A DNA stretch of 64,000 nucleotides from the NCBI GenBank assembly GCA_027682205.1, contig JAQDAD010000002.1, forward strand, positions 267,953-331,952. The letters run 5' to 3'. This document shows positions 1 through 9,979 of this stretch, piece after piece. The notes under the pieces were generated by a model that did no database searches, was not told the origin of the DNA, and saw only the letters and a list, made by a program, of their open reading frames with translations. The position numbers and the translations under genes are program-made. The DNA is from Streptococcaceae bacterium AF54-32pH5A. GTDB taxonomy: Bacteria; Bacillota; Bacilli; Lactobacillales; Streptococcaceae. The number at the start of each line of letters is the position of its first letter. Position 1 is the first letter of the stretch.

Positions 1-588
1 AACACTGATAGCGTTCGTTCATATACAGTCCCTTTTGAGGGGCTGATTCAGGTTCATCAGCGTAGTAAATCTTGATTTCCTGTTCAAAGTCCGTCTGTGT
101 TTTCTGATGTTTGATAGGATGAAAACGATAGCACTACCCGTCAGGATATGTGTAGCTATCCTCCTTTGCCATCATAGTACTAATTTGCTAAGTTTCTAGC
201 CGACTGTTTATATCTTCTCTTCTGTTCCTTATCAAACATGGTATATTTAATCAGATGGTTGACCTCCTTTTCACCTAAACGAAAGAGGTTCTCTTCACTT
301 CCATATCCAGCATCTGCGACAACTGTCTTTACGTCATGCGGATAGGTTTCAAGTAAGGGCAGAAGAGTCTTGGTGTCTGTCGGATTTGAGAAGACATCAT
401 AGTGAAGAAGAAATTGGGTTTCAGTAGCGATTTGAAGATTGTATCCAGCCTTGACTTGACCATTCTTCATAGGGTCTTCTTTCATCCGTATAAAAGTGGC
501 ATCTGTATCTGTTCTTGAAGTTTGGCGGAAAACTTGTCCCTTGCGTTTTTCCACACGAAACTATACTTGTTGGCATAACCTTTCTAAA
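1..588 (-). pseudogene. Degenerate IS1182-family transposase remnant, cut by the window edge
   Basis: Reading leftwards from about 588, fragments of one DDE transposase lie in shifting frames. The longest open piece (554-180) holds NLQIATE and VVADAGYGSEENL, which are typical of IS1182-type transposases. Near 545-550 an A-run appears one base short: the upstream frame reads YANKYSFVW and the downstream frame continues KRKGQVFRQT. Near 180 the frame meets a TAG. The homologous reading then continues as YYDGKEDSYTYPDG, another stop, and CYRFHPIKHQKTQTDFEQE to base 1, with a further frameshift near 155. No intact start or terminal repeat is visible, so this is a dead relic. The family call is from recognition of the motif and was not searched. 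Confidence 0.85.
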
Positions 589-670
589 TGATTTAGTGAT
601 CAATTTTATTTTACCAAGACTATCGCAACCATGCAAAAAGAGTCTGGTACAAAAGTTTAACCTTAAATAT

Positions 671-728
671 AAAAAGCGAACAAAACGAGTTACCTGACAC
701 TCAGAATTCTGTCTTGTTCGCTTTTTTG
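671..728. terminator. Imperfect inverted repeat, probable bidirectional terminator
   Basis: AAAAAGCGAACAAAAC (671-686) pairs with GTCTTGTTCGCTTTTT (711-726) around a 24-base loop. A-rich and T-rich edges suit termination in either direction. It lies between the transposase relic and the 3' end of dinB. It could instead be the outer end of the old insertion element. Confidence 0.5.
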
Positions 729-800
729 TCTAATCTATCGATTTTAAAAATTTATAATAAAGAATTTCTAAAATCAAAATCTTTTTGTCCTAGGCTCTTT

Positions 801-1862
801 TTAAAATCCTGTCACTGTAATTCCTAGTAGACGAACGCCTTTTTCTTTTTCAGCTAGTTCTTCGTAGAGTTGAAGGGCAGTTTGAGAAATCTGACTAGCA
901 TCCTGTGTTGCTTGTGGGAGGCTTTTTCGTCTAGTTAGAGTAGAGAAGTCAGCATATCGTATTTTTAGGATAATGATTTTTCCAGCTTTGTCTTGTTTAC
1001 TGAGATTGAGAGCCACCTTTTCAGAGAGAAGAGTCAGCTCTTTTTTGATGTCTTCTTCTACTTGCAGAATCTTTCCGTATGTTTTTTCCTTGCCAATAGA
1101 CTTACGAATGCGATTGGACTTGACTGGAGAATTGTGAATACCACGAGCCTTTCGATAAAGGTCAAAACCGAGTCTGCCAAACCGATCGATTAAAGTGACT
1201 TCTGAGACGTCCAATAAGTCTGCACCAGTATAAATGCCCATTTCATGAAGACGTTCAACTGTTTTTTTGCCCACACCGTGAAATTTAGCAATGTCCATTT
1301 GTTTGAGAAAGTCTTGGGCTTGGTCAGGGAGGATGACTGTCAAACCATGTGGCTTTTGATAATCACTGGCCATTTTAGCTAGAAATTTATTGTAAGAAAT
1401 GCCAGCAGAAGCAGTCAAGTGCAGTTCCTGCCAGATATCTTGTTGAATCAATCGGGCAATTTTAACAGCTGACTTGATACCGAGTTTATTTTCTGTTACA
1501 TCTAAGTAAGCCTCGTCAATACTCATAGGTTCAATCAAATCAGTATAACGTTTAAAAATAGCTCGAATCTGAAGTCCCACAGCCTTATACTTTTCATAAT
1601 TTCCGGAGATAAAGACGGCTTGGGGACAACGTTCATAAGCTTCTTTAGAACTCATGGCAGAGTGAATACCAAAGGCTCGTGCTTCGTAACTACAAGTAGA
1701 CACAACTCCTCGTCCGCCTGTTTGTCTAGGGTCACTTCCAATGATGACAGGTTTTCCCTTTAACTTAGGATTGTCTCGTATTTCCACCGCAGCAAAAAAG
1801 GCATCCATGTCAATATGGATGATTTTTCTTGACAAATCATTAATCAATGGAAATATGAGCAT
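801..1862 (-). CDS. dinB: DNA polymerase IV (Y-family)
   Basis: This 353-residue protein has the length usual for streptococcal DinB. It is an error-prone translesion polymerase that extends past damaged bases. The N-terminal motif [12 protein letters not shown] (about residues 17-28) carries the first catalytic Asp. [13 protein letters not shown] (about 110-122) supplies the paired Asp-Glu that binds metal. Helix-hairpin-helix and little-finger regions follow. The start is supported by AAGGAAGC just upstream. The gene is single, on the minus strand, divergent from pflB across about 236 bases. No LexA/HdiR-type operator was recognised in that gap. Confidence 0.96.
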   Translation of the reverse strand: MLIFPLINDLSRKIIHIDMDAFFAAVEIRDNPKLKGKPVIIGSDPRQTGGRGVVSTCSYEARAFGIHSAMSSKEAYERCPQAVFISGNYEKYKAVGLQIRAIFKRYTDLIEPMSIDEAYLDVTENKLGIKSAVKIARLIQQDIWQELHLTASAGISYNKFLAKMASDYQKPHGLTVILPDQAQDFLKQMDIAKFHGVGKKTVERLHEMGIYTGADLLDVSEVTLIDRFGRLGFDLYRKARGIHNSPVKSNRIRKSIGKEKTYGKILQVEEDIKKELTLLSEKVALNLSKQDKAGKIIILKIRYADFSTLTRRKSLPQATQDASQISQTALQLYEELAEKEKGVRLLGITVTGF

Positions 1863-2013
1863 TTAGCTTCCTTTCTAATGTCATTTTTTATTCATTATAC
1901 CTTTTTTTCTGAAAAAATGGAAAAGAGTAATCCTACTTTCAAATATATAATACAGATAGTGTTAAATAACAGACTGTATTAGAAAAGAAAGTGACAGAAA
2001 AGCCTTTTTTCGC

Positions 2014-2043
2014 TTGTTGAAATCGGTTACTGTATGGTATACT
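2014..2043 (+). promoter_or_regulatory. Probable pflB promoter (extended -10)
   Basis: An extended -10 TGGTATACT (-10 hexamer 2038-2043) is preceded by TTGTTG (2014-2019, 18-base spacer) or TTGAAA (2017-2022, 15-base spacer). The extended TGn makes the weak -35 tolerable. The start of pflB is about 55 bases downstream. Confidence 0.6.
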
Positions 2044-2098
2044 GGTCTCATGAATGTAACAGATGACTGTTGCTAGAAAGAAAAATGAGGACATTAAC

Positions 2099-4414
2099 AT
2101 GGTTGTTAAGACAGTTGTTGAAGCACAAGATATTTTTGATAAAGCTTGGGAAGGCTTTAAAGGCGTAGATTGGAAAGAAAAAGCAAGTATTTCTCGCTTC
2201 GTTCAAGCTAACTATACACCTTACGATGGAGATGAAAGTTTCCTTGCTGGACCAACAGAACGTTCACTTCACATCAAAAAGATTGTAGAAGAAACGAAGG
2301 CTCACTACGAAGAAACTCGTTTCCCAATGGACACTCGTCCAACATCTATTGCTGATATTCCTGCCGGATTTATCGACAAAGAAAACGAATTGATCTTCGG
2401 TATCCAAAATGATGAACTCTTCAAATTGAACTTCATGCCAAAAGGTGGTATCCGTATGGCTGAAACTACTTTGAAAGAAAATGGATACGAACCAGATCCA
2501 GCTGTTCACGAAATTTTCACTAAATATGTAACAACAGTTAACGACGGTATCTTCCGTGCCTATACTTCAAACATTCGTCGCGCTCGTCACGCTCACACTG
2601 TAACTGGTCTTCCAGATGCCTACTCACGTGGACGTATTATCGGTGTTTACGCACGTCTTGCTCTCTATGGTGCAGACTACTTGATGCAAGAAAAAGTAAA
2701 CGACTGGAATGCAATTAAAGAAATTGATGAAGAAACAATCCGTCTTCGTGAAGAAGTAAACCTTCAATACCAAGCATTGCAACAAGTCGTTCGCTTGGGT
2801 GATCTTTACGGAGTTGATGTCCGCAAACCAGCGATGAACACGAAAGAAGCGATCCAATGGGTTAACATCGCCTTCATGGCTGTCTGCCGTGTTATCAACG
2901 GTGCTGCTACATCTCTAGGACGTGTACCAATCGTACTTGACATCTTTGCAGAACGTGACCTTGCTCGTGGTACATTTACTGAATCAGAAATCCAAGAGTT
3001 CGTTGATGATTTCGTTATGAAACTTCGTACAGTTAAATTTGCTCGTACAAAAGCTTATGACCAATTGTACTCAGGTGACCCAACTTTCATCACAACTTCT
3101 ATGGCTGGTATGGGTAACGATGGTCGTCACCGTGTTACTAAGATGGACTATCGTTTCTTGAACACTCTTGACAATATCGGTAACTCACCAGAACCAAACT
3201 TGACAGTTCTTTGGACTGACAAATTGCCATACAACTTCCGTCGCTACTGTATGCATATGAGCCACAAACACTCTTCTATCCAATACGAAGGTGTAACAAC
3301 AATGGCTAAAGACGGATACGGAGAAATGAGCTGTATCTCATGCTGTGTGTCACCACTTGACCCAGAAAATGAAGATCAACGCCACAACATCCAGTACTTC
3401 GGTGCTCGTGTAAACGTATTGAAAGCCCTTCTTACTGGTTTGAACGGTGGTTACGACGATGTTCACAAAGACTACAAGGTATTTGATATCGATCCTATCC
3501 GTGACGAAGTTCTTGAATTTGAATCAGTTAAAGCTAACTTCGAAAAATCTCTTGACTGGTTGACTGACACTTACGTAGATGCTTTGAACATCATCCACTA
3601 CATGACTGATAAGTACAACTACGAAGCTGTTCAAATGGCCTTCTTGCCAACTAAACAACGTGCCAACATGGGATTCGGTATCTGTGGATTTGCTAACACT
3701 GTTGATACATTGTCAGCTATCAAGTACGCTACAGTTAAACCAATCCGTGACGAAGATGGCTACATCTACGATTACGAAACAATCGGTGAATACCCACGTT
3801 GGGGTGAAGATGACCCACGTTCAAACGAATTGGCAGAATGGTTGATCGAAGCTTACACAACTCGTCTACGTAGCCACAAACTATACAAAGACGCAGAGGC
3901 TACAGTATCACTTTTGACAATCACATCTAACGTTGCATACTCTAAACAAACTGGTAACTCACCAGTCCACAAAGGTGTATACCTCAATGAAGATGGTTCA
4001 GTGAACTTGTCTAAACTTGAATTCTTCTCACCAGGTGCGAACCCATCTAACAAAGCTAAAGGTGGATGGTTGCAAAACTTGAACTCACTTGCTAGCCTTG
4101 ACTTTGGTTACGCAGCTGACGGTATCTCATTGACAACTCAAGTTTCTCCACGTGCTCTTGGTAAAACTCGTGACGAACAAGTGGATAACTTGGTAACAAT
4201 CCTTGATGGTTACTTTGAAAATGGTGGACAACACGTTAACTTGAACGTTATGGACTTGAACGATGTTTACGAAAAGATCATGTCAGGTGAAGACGTAATC
4301 GTACGTATCTCTGGATACTGTGTAAACACTAAATACCTCACTCCAGAACAAAAAACTGAATTGACACAACGTGTCTTCCACGAAGTCCTTTCAATGGATG
4401 ATGCATTGAGCTAA
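2099..4414 (+). CDS. pflB: Formate acetyltransferase (pyruvate formate-lyase)
   Basis: A 771-residue glycyl-radical enzyme that converts pyruvate and CoA to acetyl-CoA and formate in mixed-acid fermentation. The adjacent catalytic cysteines of CISCCVSP fall at residues 415-416. The radical glycine is Gly739 in RISGYC near the C-terminus, spaced as in E. coli PFL. The frame is open from 2063, but ATG 2099 is chosen. It gives the usual [14 protein letters not shown]-terminus and has GAGG 8-9 bases upstream. It needs an activase (pflA), which is not in this window. The codons are strongly biased towards highly expressed choices. A strong terminator follows, so it is monocistronic. Confidence 0.97.
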   Translation: MVVKTVVEAQDIFDKAWEGFKGVDWKEKASISRFVQANYTPYDGDESFLAGPTERSLHIKKIVEETKAHYEETRFPMDTRPTSIADIPAGFIDKENELIFGIQNDELFKLNFMPKGGIRMAETTLKENGYEPDPAVHEIFTKYVTTVNDGIFRAYTSNIRRARHAHTVTGLPDAYSRGRIIGVYARLALYGADYLMQEKVNDWNAIKEIDEETIRLREEVNLQYQALQQVVRLGDLYGVDVRKPAMNTKEAIQWVNIAFMAVCRVINGAATSLGRVPIVLDIFAERDLARGTFTESEIQEFVDDFVMKLRTVKFARTKAYDQLYSGDPTFITTSMAGMGNDGRHRVTKMDYRFLNTLDNIGNSPEPNLTVLWTDKLPYNFRRYCMHMSHKHSSIQYEGVTTMAKDGYGEMSCISCCVSPLDPENEDQRHNIQYFGARVNVLKALLTGLNGGYDDVHKDYKVFDIDPIRDEVLEFESVKANFEKSLDWLTDTYVDALNIIHYMTDKYNYEAVQMAFLPTKQRANMGFGICGFANTVDTLSAIKYATVKPIRDEDGYIYDYETIGEYPRWGEDDPRSNELAEWLIEAYTTRLRSHKLYKDAEATVSLLTITSNVAYSKQTGNSPVHKGVYLNEDGSVNLSKLEFFSPGANPSNKAKGGWLQNLNSLASLDFGYAADGISLTTQVSPRALGKTRDEQVDNLVTILDGYFENGGQHVNLNVMDLNDVYEKIMSGEDVIVRISGYCVNTKYLTPEQKTELTQRVFHEVLSMDDALS

Positions 4415-4434
4415 GATTCAATTAGAATAATAAG

Positions 4435-4463
4435 AAAGCCAGTCAAAATGACTGGCTTTTTTT
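4435..4463 (+). terminator. Rho-independent terminator of pflB
   Basis: AAAGCCAGTCA / TGACTGGCTTT forms a perfect 11-bp stem with a 3-base loop and a T-tract, 20 bases after the pflB stop. Confidence 0.93.
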
Positions 4464-4488
4464 GTACTTCAAAAAATTTTTTAAAAAT

Positions 4489-4540
4489 AGTCAAATTTGG
4501 TCAAAAAGTTATTGACTTTTACTGACCAATGTGATATAGT
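4489..4540 (+). promoter_or_regulatory. clpL promoter with CtsR operators
   Basis: A sigma-A promoter TTGACT (4512-4517), 17-base spacer, TATAGT (4535-4540) is preceded by AGTCAAA-TTT-GGTCAAA (4489-4505). This is a full match to the CtsR heptad direct repeat. A second, inverted copy (GGTCAGT-AAA-AGTCAAT on the minus strand, 4511-4527) overlaps the -35. The arrangement fits repression of clpL by the class III heat-shock repressor CtsR. CtsR itself is not in the window. Confidence 0.87.
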
Positions 4541-4635
4541 AGAAACATAAGGAAAATGAATTCCTTAAAAAACTCATTTTCAACGAATTATTCCTTGAGA
4601 ATGAAGAGTAGAATCCCAAGGAAGGGGTGAGGCCT

Positions 4636-4725
4636 ATGTTTAATCTAACAGATTTTGAAAAGAAGATGATAAAAGGCCTATTTAAAAAAGAAAAACCAGA
4701 AATTATACGTAGAGTAGCTAGATAG
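4636..4725 (+). CDS. 29-residue leader ORF upstream of clpL, function unknown
   Basis: ATG 4636 opens a 29-codon frame beginning MFNLTDFEKK and ending EIIRRVAR, preceded by the Shine-Dalgarno-like AAGGGGTGAGG. It lies in the clpL 5' leader, downstream of the CtsR-controlled promoter and upstream of a further CtsR box. The peptide is basic, with no signal or membrane segment. I do not recognise it. It may be a real small protein, a regulatory leader peptide, or chance. The good ribosome site and its place in the heat-shock transcript are the only support. Confidence 0.5.
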   Translation: MFNLTDFEKKMIKGLFKKEKPEIIRRVAR

Positions 4726-4749
4726 CTAGCCTAAATTTTTTAAAACAAA

Positions 4750-4766
4750 GGTCAAAGATAGTCAAT
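4750..4766 (+). promoter_or_regulatory. Third CtsR box inside the clpL leader
   Basis: GGTCAAA-GAT-AGTCAAT is a 13/14 match to the CtsR heptad pair and sits 42 bases before the clpL start, about 210 bases downstream of the promoter. It could be a roadblock operator or control a second, nearer promoter. Confidence 0.7.
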
Positions 4767-4808
4767 ATCAGAGATCGCAAATAATCAATATTAAACGAGG
4801 TAAAGAAT

Positions 4809-6914
4809 ATGAATAACAACTTTAATAACTTTAACAACATGGATGATTTATTTAACCAATTGATGGGTGGTATGCGAGGATATAGTTCTGAAAACCGTCG
4901 CTACTTGATTAATGGACGTGAAGTGACACCTGAGGAATTTGCTCACTATCGTGCAACTGGGAAATTACCAGGAAATGCAGAATCTGATGCGCAAATGCAA
5001 CCACATGCTTCAGGTATGAAACAAGACGGTGTCCTTGCTAAACTAGGTCGTAACTTGACAGCAGAAGCTCGCGAGGGCAAGTTGGATCCTGTTATCGGGC
5101 GAAACAAGGAAATTCAAGAAACATCTGAAATCCTCTCACGCCGCACTAAGAACAATCCTGTTTTGGTCGGAGATGCAGGTGTTGGTAAGACAGCCGTTGT
5201 CGAAGGATTAGCGCAAGCTATTGTGAACGGAGATGTTCCAGCCGCTATTAAGAACAAGGAAATCATTTCCATTGACATCTCAGGTCTCGAGGCTGGTACT
5301 CAATACCGTGGTAGCTTTGAAGAAAATGTGCAAAATCTAGTCAATGAGGTAAAAGAAGCAGGAAATATTATCCTCTTCTTTGATGAAATTCACCAAATTC
5401 TTGGTGCTGGTAGCACTGGTGGAGACAGTGGTTCTAAAGGGCTTGCAGATATTCTCAAGCCAGCTCTTTCCCGTGGTGAGTTGACTGTTATTGGAGCGAC
5501 AACTCAGGATGAATACCGTAACACGATTTTGAAGAATGCAGCTCTTGCTCGTCGTTTCAATGAAGTCAAGGTCAATGCTCCTTCAGCAGAGGATACCTTT
5601 AAAATCCTTCAAGGAATTCGTGACCTCTATCAACAACACCACAATGTTATCTTGCCAGACGAAGTTTTGAAAGCAGCAGTGGATTATTCTATCCAATACA
5701 TTCCTCAACGTAGCTTGCCTGATAAGGCTATCGACCTCGTCGATGTAACGGCAGCTCACTTGGCGGCTCAACATCCTGTAACAGATGTTCATGCTGTTGA
5801 ACGTGAAATTGAGGCAGAAAAAGACAAGCAAGAAAAAGCAGTTGAGGCAGAAGATTTTGAAGCAGCTCTTAATGCCAAAACTCGCATTGCAGAATTGGAG
5901 AAAAAAGTCGAAAACCACACAGAAGATATGAAAGTGACTGCCACTGTCAATGATGTGGCCGAATCGGTGGAACGAATGACAGGTATTCCAGTATCACAAA
6001 TGGGGGCGTCAGACATCGAACGTTTGAAAGATATGGCTCATCGTTTGGAACACAAGGTAATCGGCCAAGATAAAGCAGTAGAAGCAGTGGCTCGTGCTAT
6101 CCGTCGTAACCGTGCTGGTTTTGATGAAGGCAATCGCCCAATAGGTAGCTTCCTCTTTGTAGGTCCAACTGGGGTTGGTAAGACTGAGCTTGCTAAGCAA
6201 TTGGCACTCGATATGTTTGGGACTAAGGATGCGATCATTCGTTTGGATATGTCTGAATACAGTGACCGCACAGCTGTATCTAAGTTAATTGGTACAACAG
6301 CCGGTTATGTGGGATATGATGACAATAGCAATACCTTGACAGAACGTGTTCGTCGCAATCCTTACTCTATCATTCTCTTGGACGAAATTGAAAAGGCTGA
6401 TCCTCAAGTAATCACCCTTCTCCTTCAGGTCTTGGATGATGGTCGTTTGACTGATGGTCAAGGAAATACCGTTAACTTTAAAAACACTGTTATTATCGCA
6501 ACATCAAATGCTGGATTTGGCTATGAAGCTAACTTGACAGAAGATGCGGACAAACCAGAATTGATGGATCGTTTGAAACCATTCTTCCGTCCAGAATTCC
6601 TCAACCGCTTTAACGCTGTTATCGAGTTCTCACACTTAAATAAGGAAGACCTTTCTAAGATTGTGGACTTGATGTTAGCTGAAGTCAACCAAACCTTGGC
6701 TAAGAAAGACATTGATTTAGAAGTCAGCCAAGCAGCTAAGGACTTTATCACAGAAGAAGGCTATGATGAAGTCATGGGTGTTCGTCCTCTCCGTCGTGTA
6801 GTTGAACAACAAATCCGTGATAAGGTGACAGACTTCCACTTGGATCACCTAGATGCCAAACATTTGGAAGCAGATATGGAAGATGGCGCTTTAGTCATTC
6901 GAGAAAAAGCCTAA
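4809..6914 (+). CDS. clpL: ClpL, HSP100-type ATP-dependent chaperone
   Basis: A 701-residue AAA+ disaggregase/chaperone that refolds or remodels aggregated proteins after heat and other stress. The N-terminus is short and Asn-rich, without the double Clp N-domain. Two ATPase modules are seen: Walker [10 protein letters not shown] near residue 120 with FFDEIH, and GPTGVGKTE near 450 with LLDEIEKA. A modest coiled-coil stretch (about 330-370) lies between them. No ClpP-docking loop was identified, which fits ClpL acting largely on its own. The ATG has GAGG upstream. CtsR boxes before the gene predict heat induction. It converges on luxS across a shared terminator. Confidence 0.96.
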   Translation: MNNNFNNFNNMDDLFNQLMGGMRGYSSENRRYLINGREVTPEEFAHYRATGKLPGNAESDAQMQPHASGMKQDGVLAKLGRNLTAEAREGKLDPVIGRNKEIQETSEILSRRTKNNPVLVGDAGVGKTAVVEGLAQAIVNGDVPAAIKNKEIISIDISGLEAGTQYRGSFEENVQNLVNEVKEAGNIILFFDEIHQILGAGSTGGDSGSKGLADILKPALSRGELTVIGATTQDEYRNTILKNAALARRFNEVKVNAPSAEDTFKILQGIRDLYQQHHNVILPDEVLKAAVDYSIQYIPQRSLPDKAIDLVDVTAAHLAAQHPVTDVHAVEREIEAEKDKQEKAVEAEDFEAALNAKTRIAELEKKVENHTEDMKVTATVNDVAESVERMTGIPVSQMGASDIERLKDMAHRLEHKVIGQDKAVEAVARAIRRNRAGFDEGNRPIGSFLFVGPTGVGKTELAKQLALDMFGTKDAIIRLDMSEYSDRTAVSKLIGTTAGYVGYDDNSNTLTERVRRNPYSIILLDEIEKADPQVITLLLQVLDDGRLTDGQGNTVNFKNTVIIATSNAGFGYEANLTEDADKPELMDRLKPFFRPEFLNRFNAVIEFSHLNKEDLSKIVDLMLAEVNQTLAKKDIDLEVSQAAKDFITEEGYDEVMGVRPLRRVVEQQIRDKVTDFHLDHLDAKHLEADMEDGALVIREKA

Positions 6915-6933
6915 ATCGAGATTTTGAGAATAA

Positions 6934-6964
6934 AAAAGAACCAGTTACAATAACTGGTTCTTTT
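6934..6964. terminator. Bidirectional terminator between clpL and luxS
   Basis: AAAAGAACCAGTTA / TAACTGGTTCTTTT is a perfect 14-bp stem with a 3-base loop, T-tract on one strand and A-tract on the other. It serves both converging genes. Confidence 0.93.
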
Positions 6965-6968
6965 GCGT

Positions 6969-7451
6969 TTAGATGACATGGCGTTCAAAGGCATCATCTG
7001 AAATACCTTGTTCCAGGATGAGTTTAGCCCATTCTTTAGCAGAAAAGAGGCTGTGGTCCTTGTAGTTTCCGCAAGATTCGATGGTTGTTCCAGGGACATC
7101 TTCCCAAGTAGTAGTCTCAGCAATTTCCTTGAGTGAATCCTTGATAACGGCTGCAATCTCAGCACTGGTGTGACGTCCCCACATAATCATGTGGAAACCA
7201 GTACGGCAACCGAAGGGCGAACAGTCAATCATGCCGTCAATGCGGGTACGGATGAGTTTGGCCAAGAGGTGCTCGATAGTGTGAAGGCCAGCGGTTGGGA
7301 TAGAGTCTTCGTTTGGTTGCACCAAGCGAATATCAAAGTTGGAGATGACATCTCCCTTTGGCCCTGTTTCTTCTCCAATCAAGCGGACATAGGGTGCTTT
7401 CACAATGGTGTGGTCAAGTTCAAAACTTTCAACAATAACTTCTTTTGACAT
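6969..7451 (-). CDS. luxS: S-ribosylhomocysteine lyase
   Basis: This 160-residue enzyme cleaves S-ribosylhomocysteine to homocysteine and DPD, the precursor of autoinducer-2, in the activated methyl cycle. The metal-binding HTIEH motif gives His57 and His61, with Glu60 as the general base. The third ligand is Cys127 (ESCGN), and the catalytic Cys82 is in FGCRTG. Length and N-terminus ([14 protein letters not shown]) match streptococcal LuxS. AAGGAAC precedes the ATG. Monocistronic on the minus strand, as in other streptococci. Confidence 0.97.
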   Translation of the reverse strand: MSKEVIVESFELDHTIVKAPYVRLIGEETGPKGDVISNFDIRLVQPNEDSIPTAGLHTIEHLLAKLIRTRIDGMIDCSPFGCRTGFHMIMWGRHTSAEIAAVIKDSLKEIAETTTWEDVPGTTIESCGNYKDHSLFSAKEWAKLILEQGISDDAFERHVI

Positions 7452-7686
7452 GGTAGTTCCTTTCAGTTTTCTTCTTTCATTATATCATAAAGCCTGTTCT
7501 TGATGGAGTTTGATAAATGACTTTTTGGTACTAGAATGATAATAAAGTATCCATACATAAACCTCAGAATTATAAAGAAAGAATGGAGAGAAGAATACCT
7601 TGTGAAAGAAAAGTTTAGTTTTTTCTAGTGGAACTAAGGTGATTTTTGAAAAGTGGATCAATTTTTTCTGAAATTTCTGTTTAATC

Positions 7687-7719
7687 TCTGAACTAATTCT
7701 GAACTAGATTGCATATACT
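7687..7719 (+). promoter_or_regulatory. Direct-repeat operator and promoter of the ABC/two-component operon
   Basis: TCTGAACTA occurs at 7687-7695 and again at 7698-7706, an 11-bp period, directly before the -10 hexamer TATACT (7714-7719). No good -35 exists; the repeats occupy its place. This is the layout expected for a promoter activated by an OmpR-family regulator bound as a tandem dimer, and such a regulator is encoded at 9980. The regulator–site link is inferred. Confidence 0.65.
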
Positions 7720-7747
7720 GGAGAAAATAAAGATAAAGGAGTTCAGT

Positions 7748-8455
7748 ATGGAACATATGGTGAAAATAGAAGGCGTCTGCAAAAAGCATGGCAGCAAGCA
7801 GATTTTAGAAGATATTTCTTTTACAGCTAGAAGCGGCCGGATTACAGCTTTTCTAGGCCCAAATGGTGCAGGGAAAAGTTCGACCTTGAGGATTCTCTTG
7901 GGCTTAGATCGGGCGACAGCAGGAACTGCGACTTTTGATGGGCGAACTTATCAGTCAATGACTTATCCGCTCAGAACGGTAGGTGCAGCCTTTGACGGCA
8001 TTGGCGGTCTGCCCAATCGAAAGGTCTATGACCACTTGAGAATTATTGCGGCGAGTAATGCTATTCCCAAGTCTCGGATCGATGAGGTTTTGGAGATGAC
8101 TGGAATCGCTCATAAGAGGAAGGACCTCTTGTCAAGCCTGTCTCTGGGGGAAGGACAGCGGTTGGGTTTAGCAGCAGCTTTGCTGGGTGATCCTCAGTTT
8201 CTTATATTAGATGAGCCGACTAATGGACTAGATCCAAGTGGGATTAAGTGGTTTAGAAAGTTCATCCGTCAGCAGGCTGATTTAGGAAAAACGGTACTTC
8301 TATCCTCCCATATCCTATCAGAGGTGCAAATGGTGACTGATGATGTAGTCTTGATTCATCATGGGCGAATTATTGAGCAGGGAAGATTGGAAGAGGTGCT
8401 GCAAGATTCAGACAGTCTAGAAGAACTCTTCTTTGATTTGACAAAGGAGGTTTAA
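7748..8455 (+). CDS. ABC transporter ATP-binding protein, lantibiotic-immunity (LanF/BcrA) type
   Basis: A 235-residue nucleotide-binding subunit. Walker A GPNGAGKSS lies near residues 37-45. The signature is LSLGEGQ, an atypical form of LSGGQ. Walker B is FLILDEPTNGLDP, followed by the switch His in LLSSHILSE. ATG 7748 is chosen over 7709 because AAAGGAG stands 6 bases before it. Single-domain ATPases of this size paired with two about 240-260-residue permeases are typical of LanFEG/BcrAB exporters, which remove lantibiotics or bacitracin from the membrane. It is first in a tightly packed five-gene operon. The true substrate cannot be read from the sequence. Confidence 0.9.
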   Translation: MEHMVKIEGVCKKHGSKQILEDISFTARSGRITAFLGPNGAGKSSTLRILLGLDRATAGTATFDGRTYQSMTYPLRTVGAAFDGIGGLPNRKVYDHLRIIAASNAIPKSRIDEVLEMTGIAHKRKDLLSSLSLGEGQRLGLAAALLGDPQFLILDEPTNGLDPSGIKWFRKFIRQQADLGKTVLLSSHILSEVQMVTDDVVLIHHGRIIEQGRLEEVLQDSDSLEELFFDLTKEV

Positions 8456-8456
8456 G

Positions 8457-9245
8457 ATGAAAGAAACGCTGTCCTTATTGCATTCAGAATGGTTGAAAAT
8501 CCGCTCAACAAAGGCTTTCAGAGTGAGTATGGCCTTTATGTTGCTATTGGTGCCTGTCGTATCCTGGCTGGAGGGCCGACAGTATTTGTCTATTGGCTTG
8601 GATGCTACGCCTGAGACGGTTCCCGGTTTGGCAGAAGCCATTGATCCGCTGGAATATCTAGGTCTCAACGGGGCCTCTATGGCAGGCATGGTTTTGGTCG
8701 TTTTAGCTGGAATTTTGGGAGCTATGGAATTTCAGTCTCATAGCTTGAGAACTAGCCTCTTGACCTGTAATAACCGCCTGAAGTTGCTTGTGGGGAAACT
8801 CATGACCTTTGCTTGCTTTTCTCTTGCTACTAGCTTTTTATCAATTTGCTTTAGTTATATGGCCATGCATCTGGCTTTAGGAAAGGAAGGGCTTGCTCCG
8901 ATTCTGCTCAATCAGGCAGCTTGGAGTCTGATTTTGTGGAAAACCTTATCTCTGACCTTATTGGGAATCCTTTCGTTTTTGTTAGGTTTATTGGCTCGGA
9001 CCATGCTAGTTCCTCTGCTTTTTCTCGTACCCCAGATCTATAATCTAGGAAACTACCTGGCAGCTCACACGAGTTGGGGGGCTTATTTGCCACAGCCAGC
9101 AGGAGAGCTGCTTACTGCAACACCAACTTCCCAATATGTCAACAATCCCTTGCAAGGGCTCTTGATACTAGGCGCATGGTTGCTAGTCATCGGCAGCATG
9201 ACCTCTCTGCGCTTTTTGAAGACGGATTTAGGAGGGCGCTACTGA
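8457..9245 (+). CDS. ABC transporter permease, LanE/G-like (first)
   Basis: A 262-residue membrane protein with about six hydrophobic segments and an N-terminal SEWLKIRSTKAF, the cytoplasmic start typical of ABC-2 / lantibiotic-immunity permeases. It begins 1 base after the ATPase stop, with AAAGGAGG inside the end of the upstream gene. It likely forms a heterodimeric channel with the next gene product, powered by the ATPase at 7748. No extracellular domain is large enough to suggest a BceB-type sensor permease, which separates it from the Bce family. Confidence 0.87.
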   Translation: MKETLSLLHSEWLKIRSTKAFRVSMAFMLLLVPVVSWLEGRQYLSIGLDATPETVPGLAEAIDPLEYLGLNGASMAGMVLVVLAGILGAMEFQSHSLRTSLLTCNNRLKLLVGKLMTFACFSLATSFLSICFSYMAMHLALGKEGLAPILLNQAAWSLILWKTLSLTLLGILSFLLGLLARTMLVPLLFLVPQIYNLGNYLAAHTSWGAYLPQPAGELLTATPTSQYVNNPLQGLLILGAWLLVIGSMTSLRFLKTDLGGRY

Positions 9246-9967
9246 TGATCAAAGCTCTGCTTAGAAGTGAATGGATTAAGTTCCGTTCTTACTATCTCGC
9301 TCTTGGTGCCGCCTTGGTGGCTCTGGTAGTCGTTCCTTTTTTTCTGATGAATCTTGACTATAGTCAGACAGCAGTTGGTCAGACGAAGGCTCTGAGCGAG
9401 GCTTTGCATGCTCTCTATCTAGTGCAGCCTGTCATGGTCATCTTTACTTCACTCTATTTTGCCCAGGAGTTTGTCAAATCTGGGATGCGAACGAATTTTC
9501 TAACCGTATCAAATAGAAAGGCTTGGTTAGCTGGGAAATTCCTTTTTCTGGTCTTGCAGCTCTTAGTTCTCTACAGTGTCATGGTAAGCAGCTGTTTCCT
9601 TGTTATGCTGGCTCGTTTTGACCTAAACTTTAGCTGGTTCTTACTGGGGAAATTCCTCTATTACAGCTCTTTTGGTCTTCTCAGCAATCTTTTTCTGGCT
9701 TTTTTAACCGCCGGCCTCGCTTTGCTATTTCAATCTTGGGTTGTGCCGGTATCGGTGCTCTTTCCTCTCTTGATTGGTCTCAGCCGTTTATTGGCAACTT
9801 TCATCAAGGAAGCAAAATACCTGCCCGATCTGGCTACCCTAAATCTTTTTGAGTATGAAGGACTCCAGCATTCAATAGATCTCTCTGGGCTGGGAATACA
9901 GCTGTTATGGTTAGCTTTGGTTTGGAGCTTTGCTATATTCTTAACCTTGAAACGAGATGTTCGCTAG
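9245..9967 (+). CDS. ABC transporter permease, LanE/G-like (second)
   Basis: A 240-residue polytopic membrane protein starting MIKALLRSEWIKFRSYY, the same N-terminal pattern as its partner. The frame is open from 9074, but the start at 9245 (TGATG, overlapping the previous stop by one base) is chosen. The extra 57 residues would overlap the first permease and are hydrophilic and unrelated. Two different permeases with one ATPase is the LanFEG arrangement. Weak similarity between the two permeases suggests ancient duplication. Substrate unknown. Confidence 0.87.
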   Translation: MIKALLRSEWIKFRSYYLALGAALVALVVVPFFLMNLDYSQTAVGQTKALSEALHALYLVQPVMVIFTSLYFAQEFVKSGMRTNFLTVSNRKAWLAGKFLFLVLQLLVLYSVMVSSCFLVMLARFDLNFSWFLLGKFLYYSSFGLLSNLFLAFLTAGLALLFQSWVVPVSVLFPLLIGLSRLLATFIKEAKYLPDLATLNLFEYEGLQHSIDLSGLGIQLLWLALVWSFAIFLTLKRDVR

Positions 9968-9979
9968 AGGTATGCTATA

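Noticed and set aside
2264..2857. Antisense open frames within pflB
   Set aside because: Products of strong codon bias on the plus strand; no start signals.
7170..7448. Plus-strand open frame opposite luxS
   Set aside because: The minus-strand frame encodes full LuxS with all active-site residues; this is its shadow.
7662..7676. CodY-like TTTTTTCTGAAATTT upstream of the ABC/two-component operon
   Set aside because: Only 12 of 15 positions match in an AT-rich region, and the 11-bp direct repeat is a better operator candidate.
9074..9244. N-terminal extension of the second permease (57 residues)
   Set aside because: It lies inside the first permease gene in another frame and is hydrophilic; the overlapping TGATG at 9243-9247 is the natural start.
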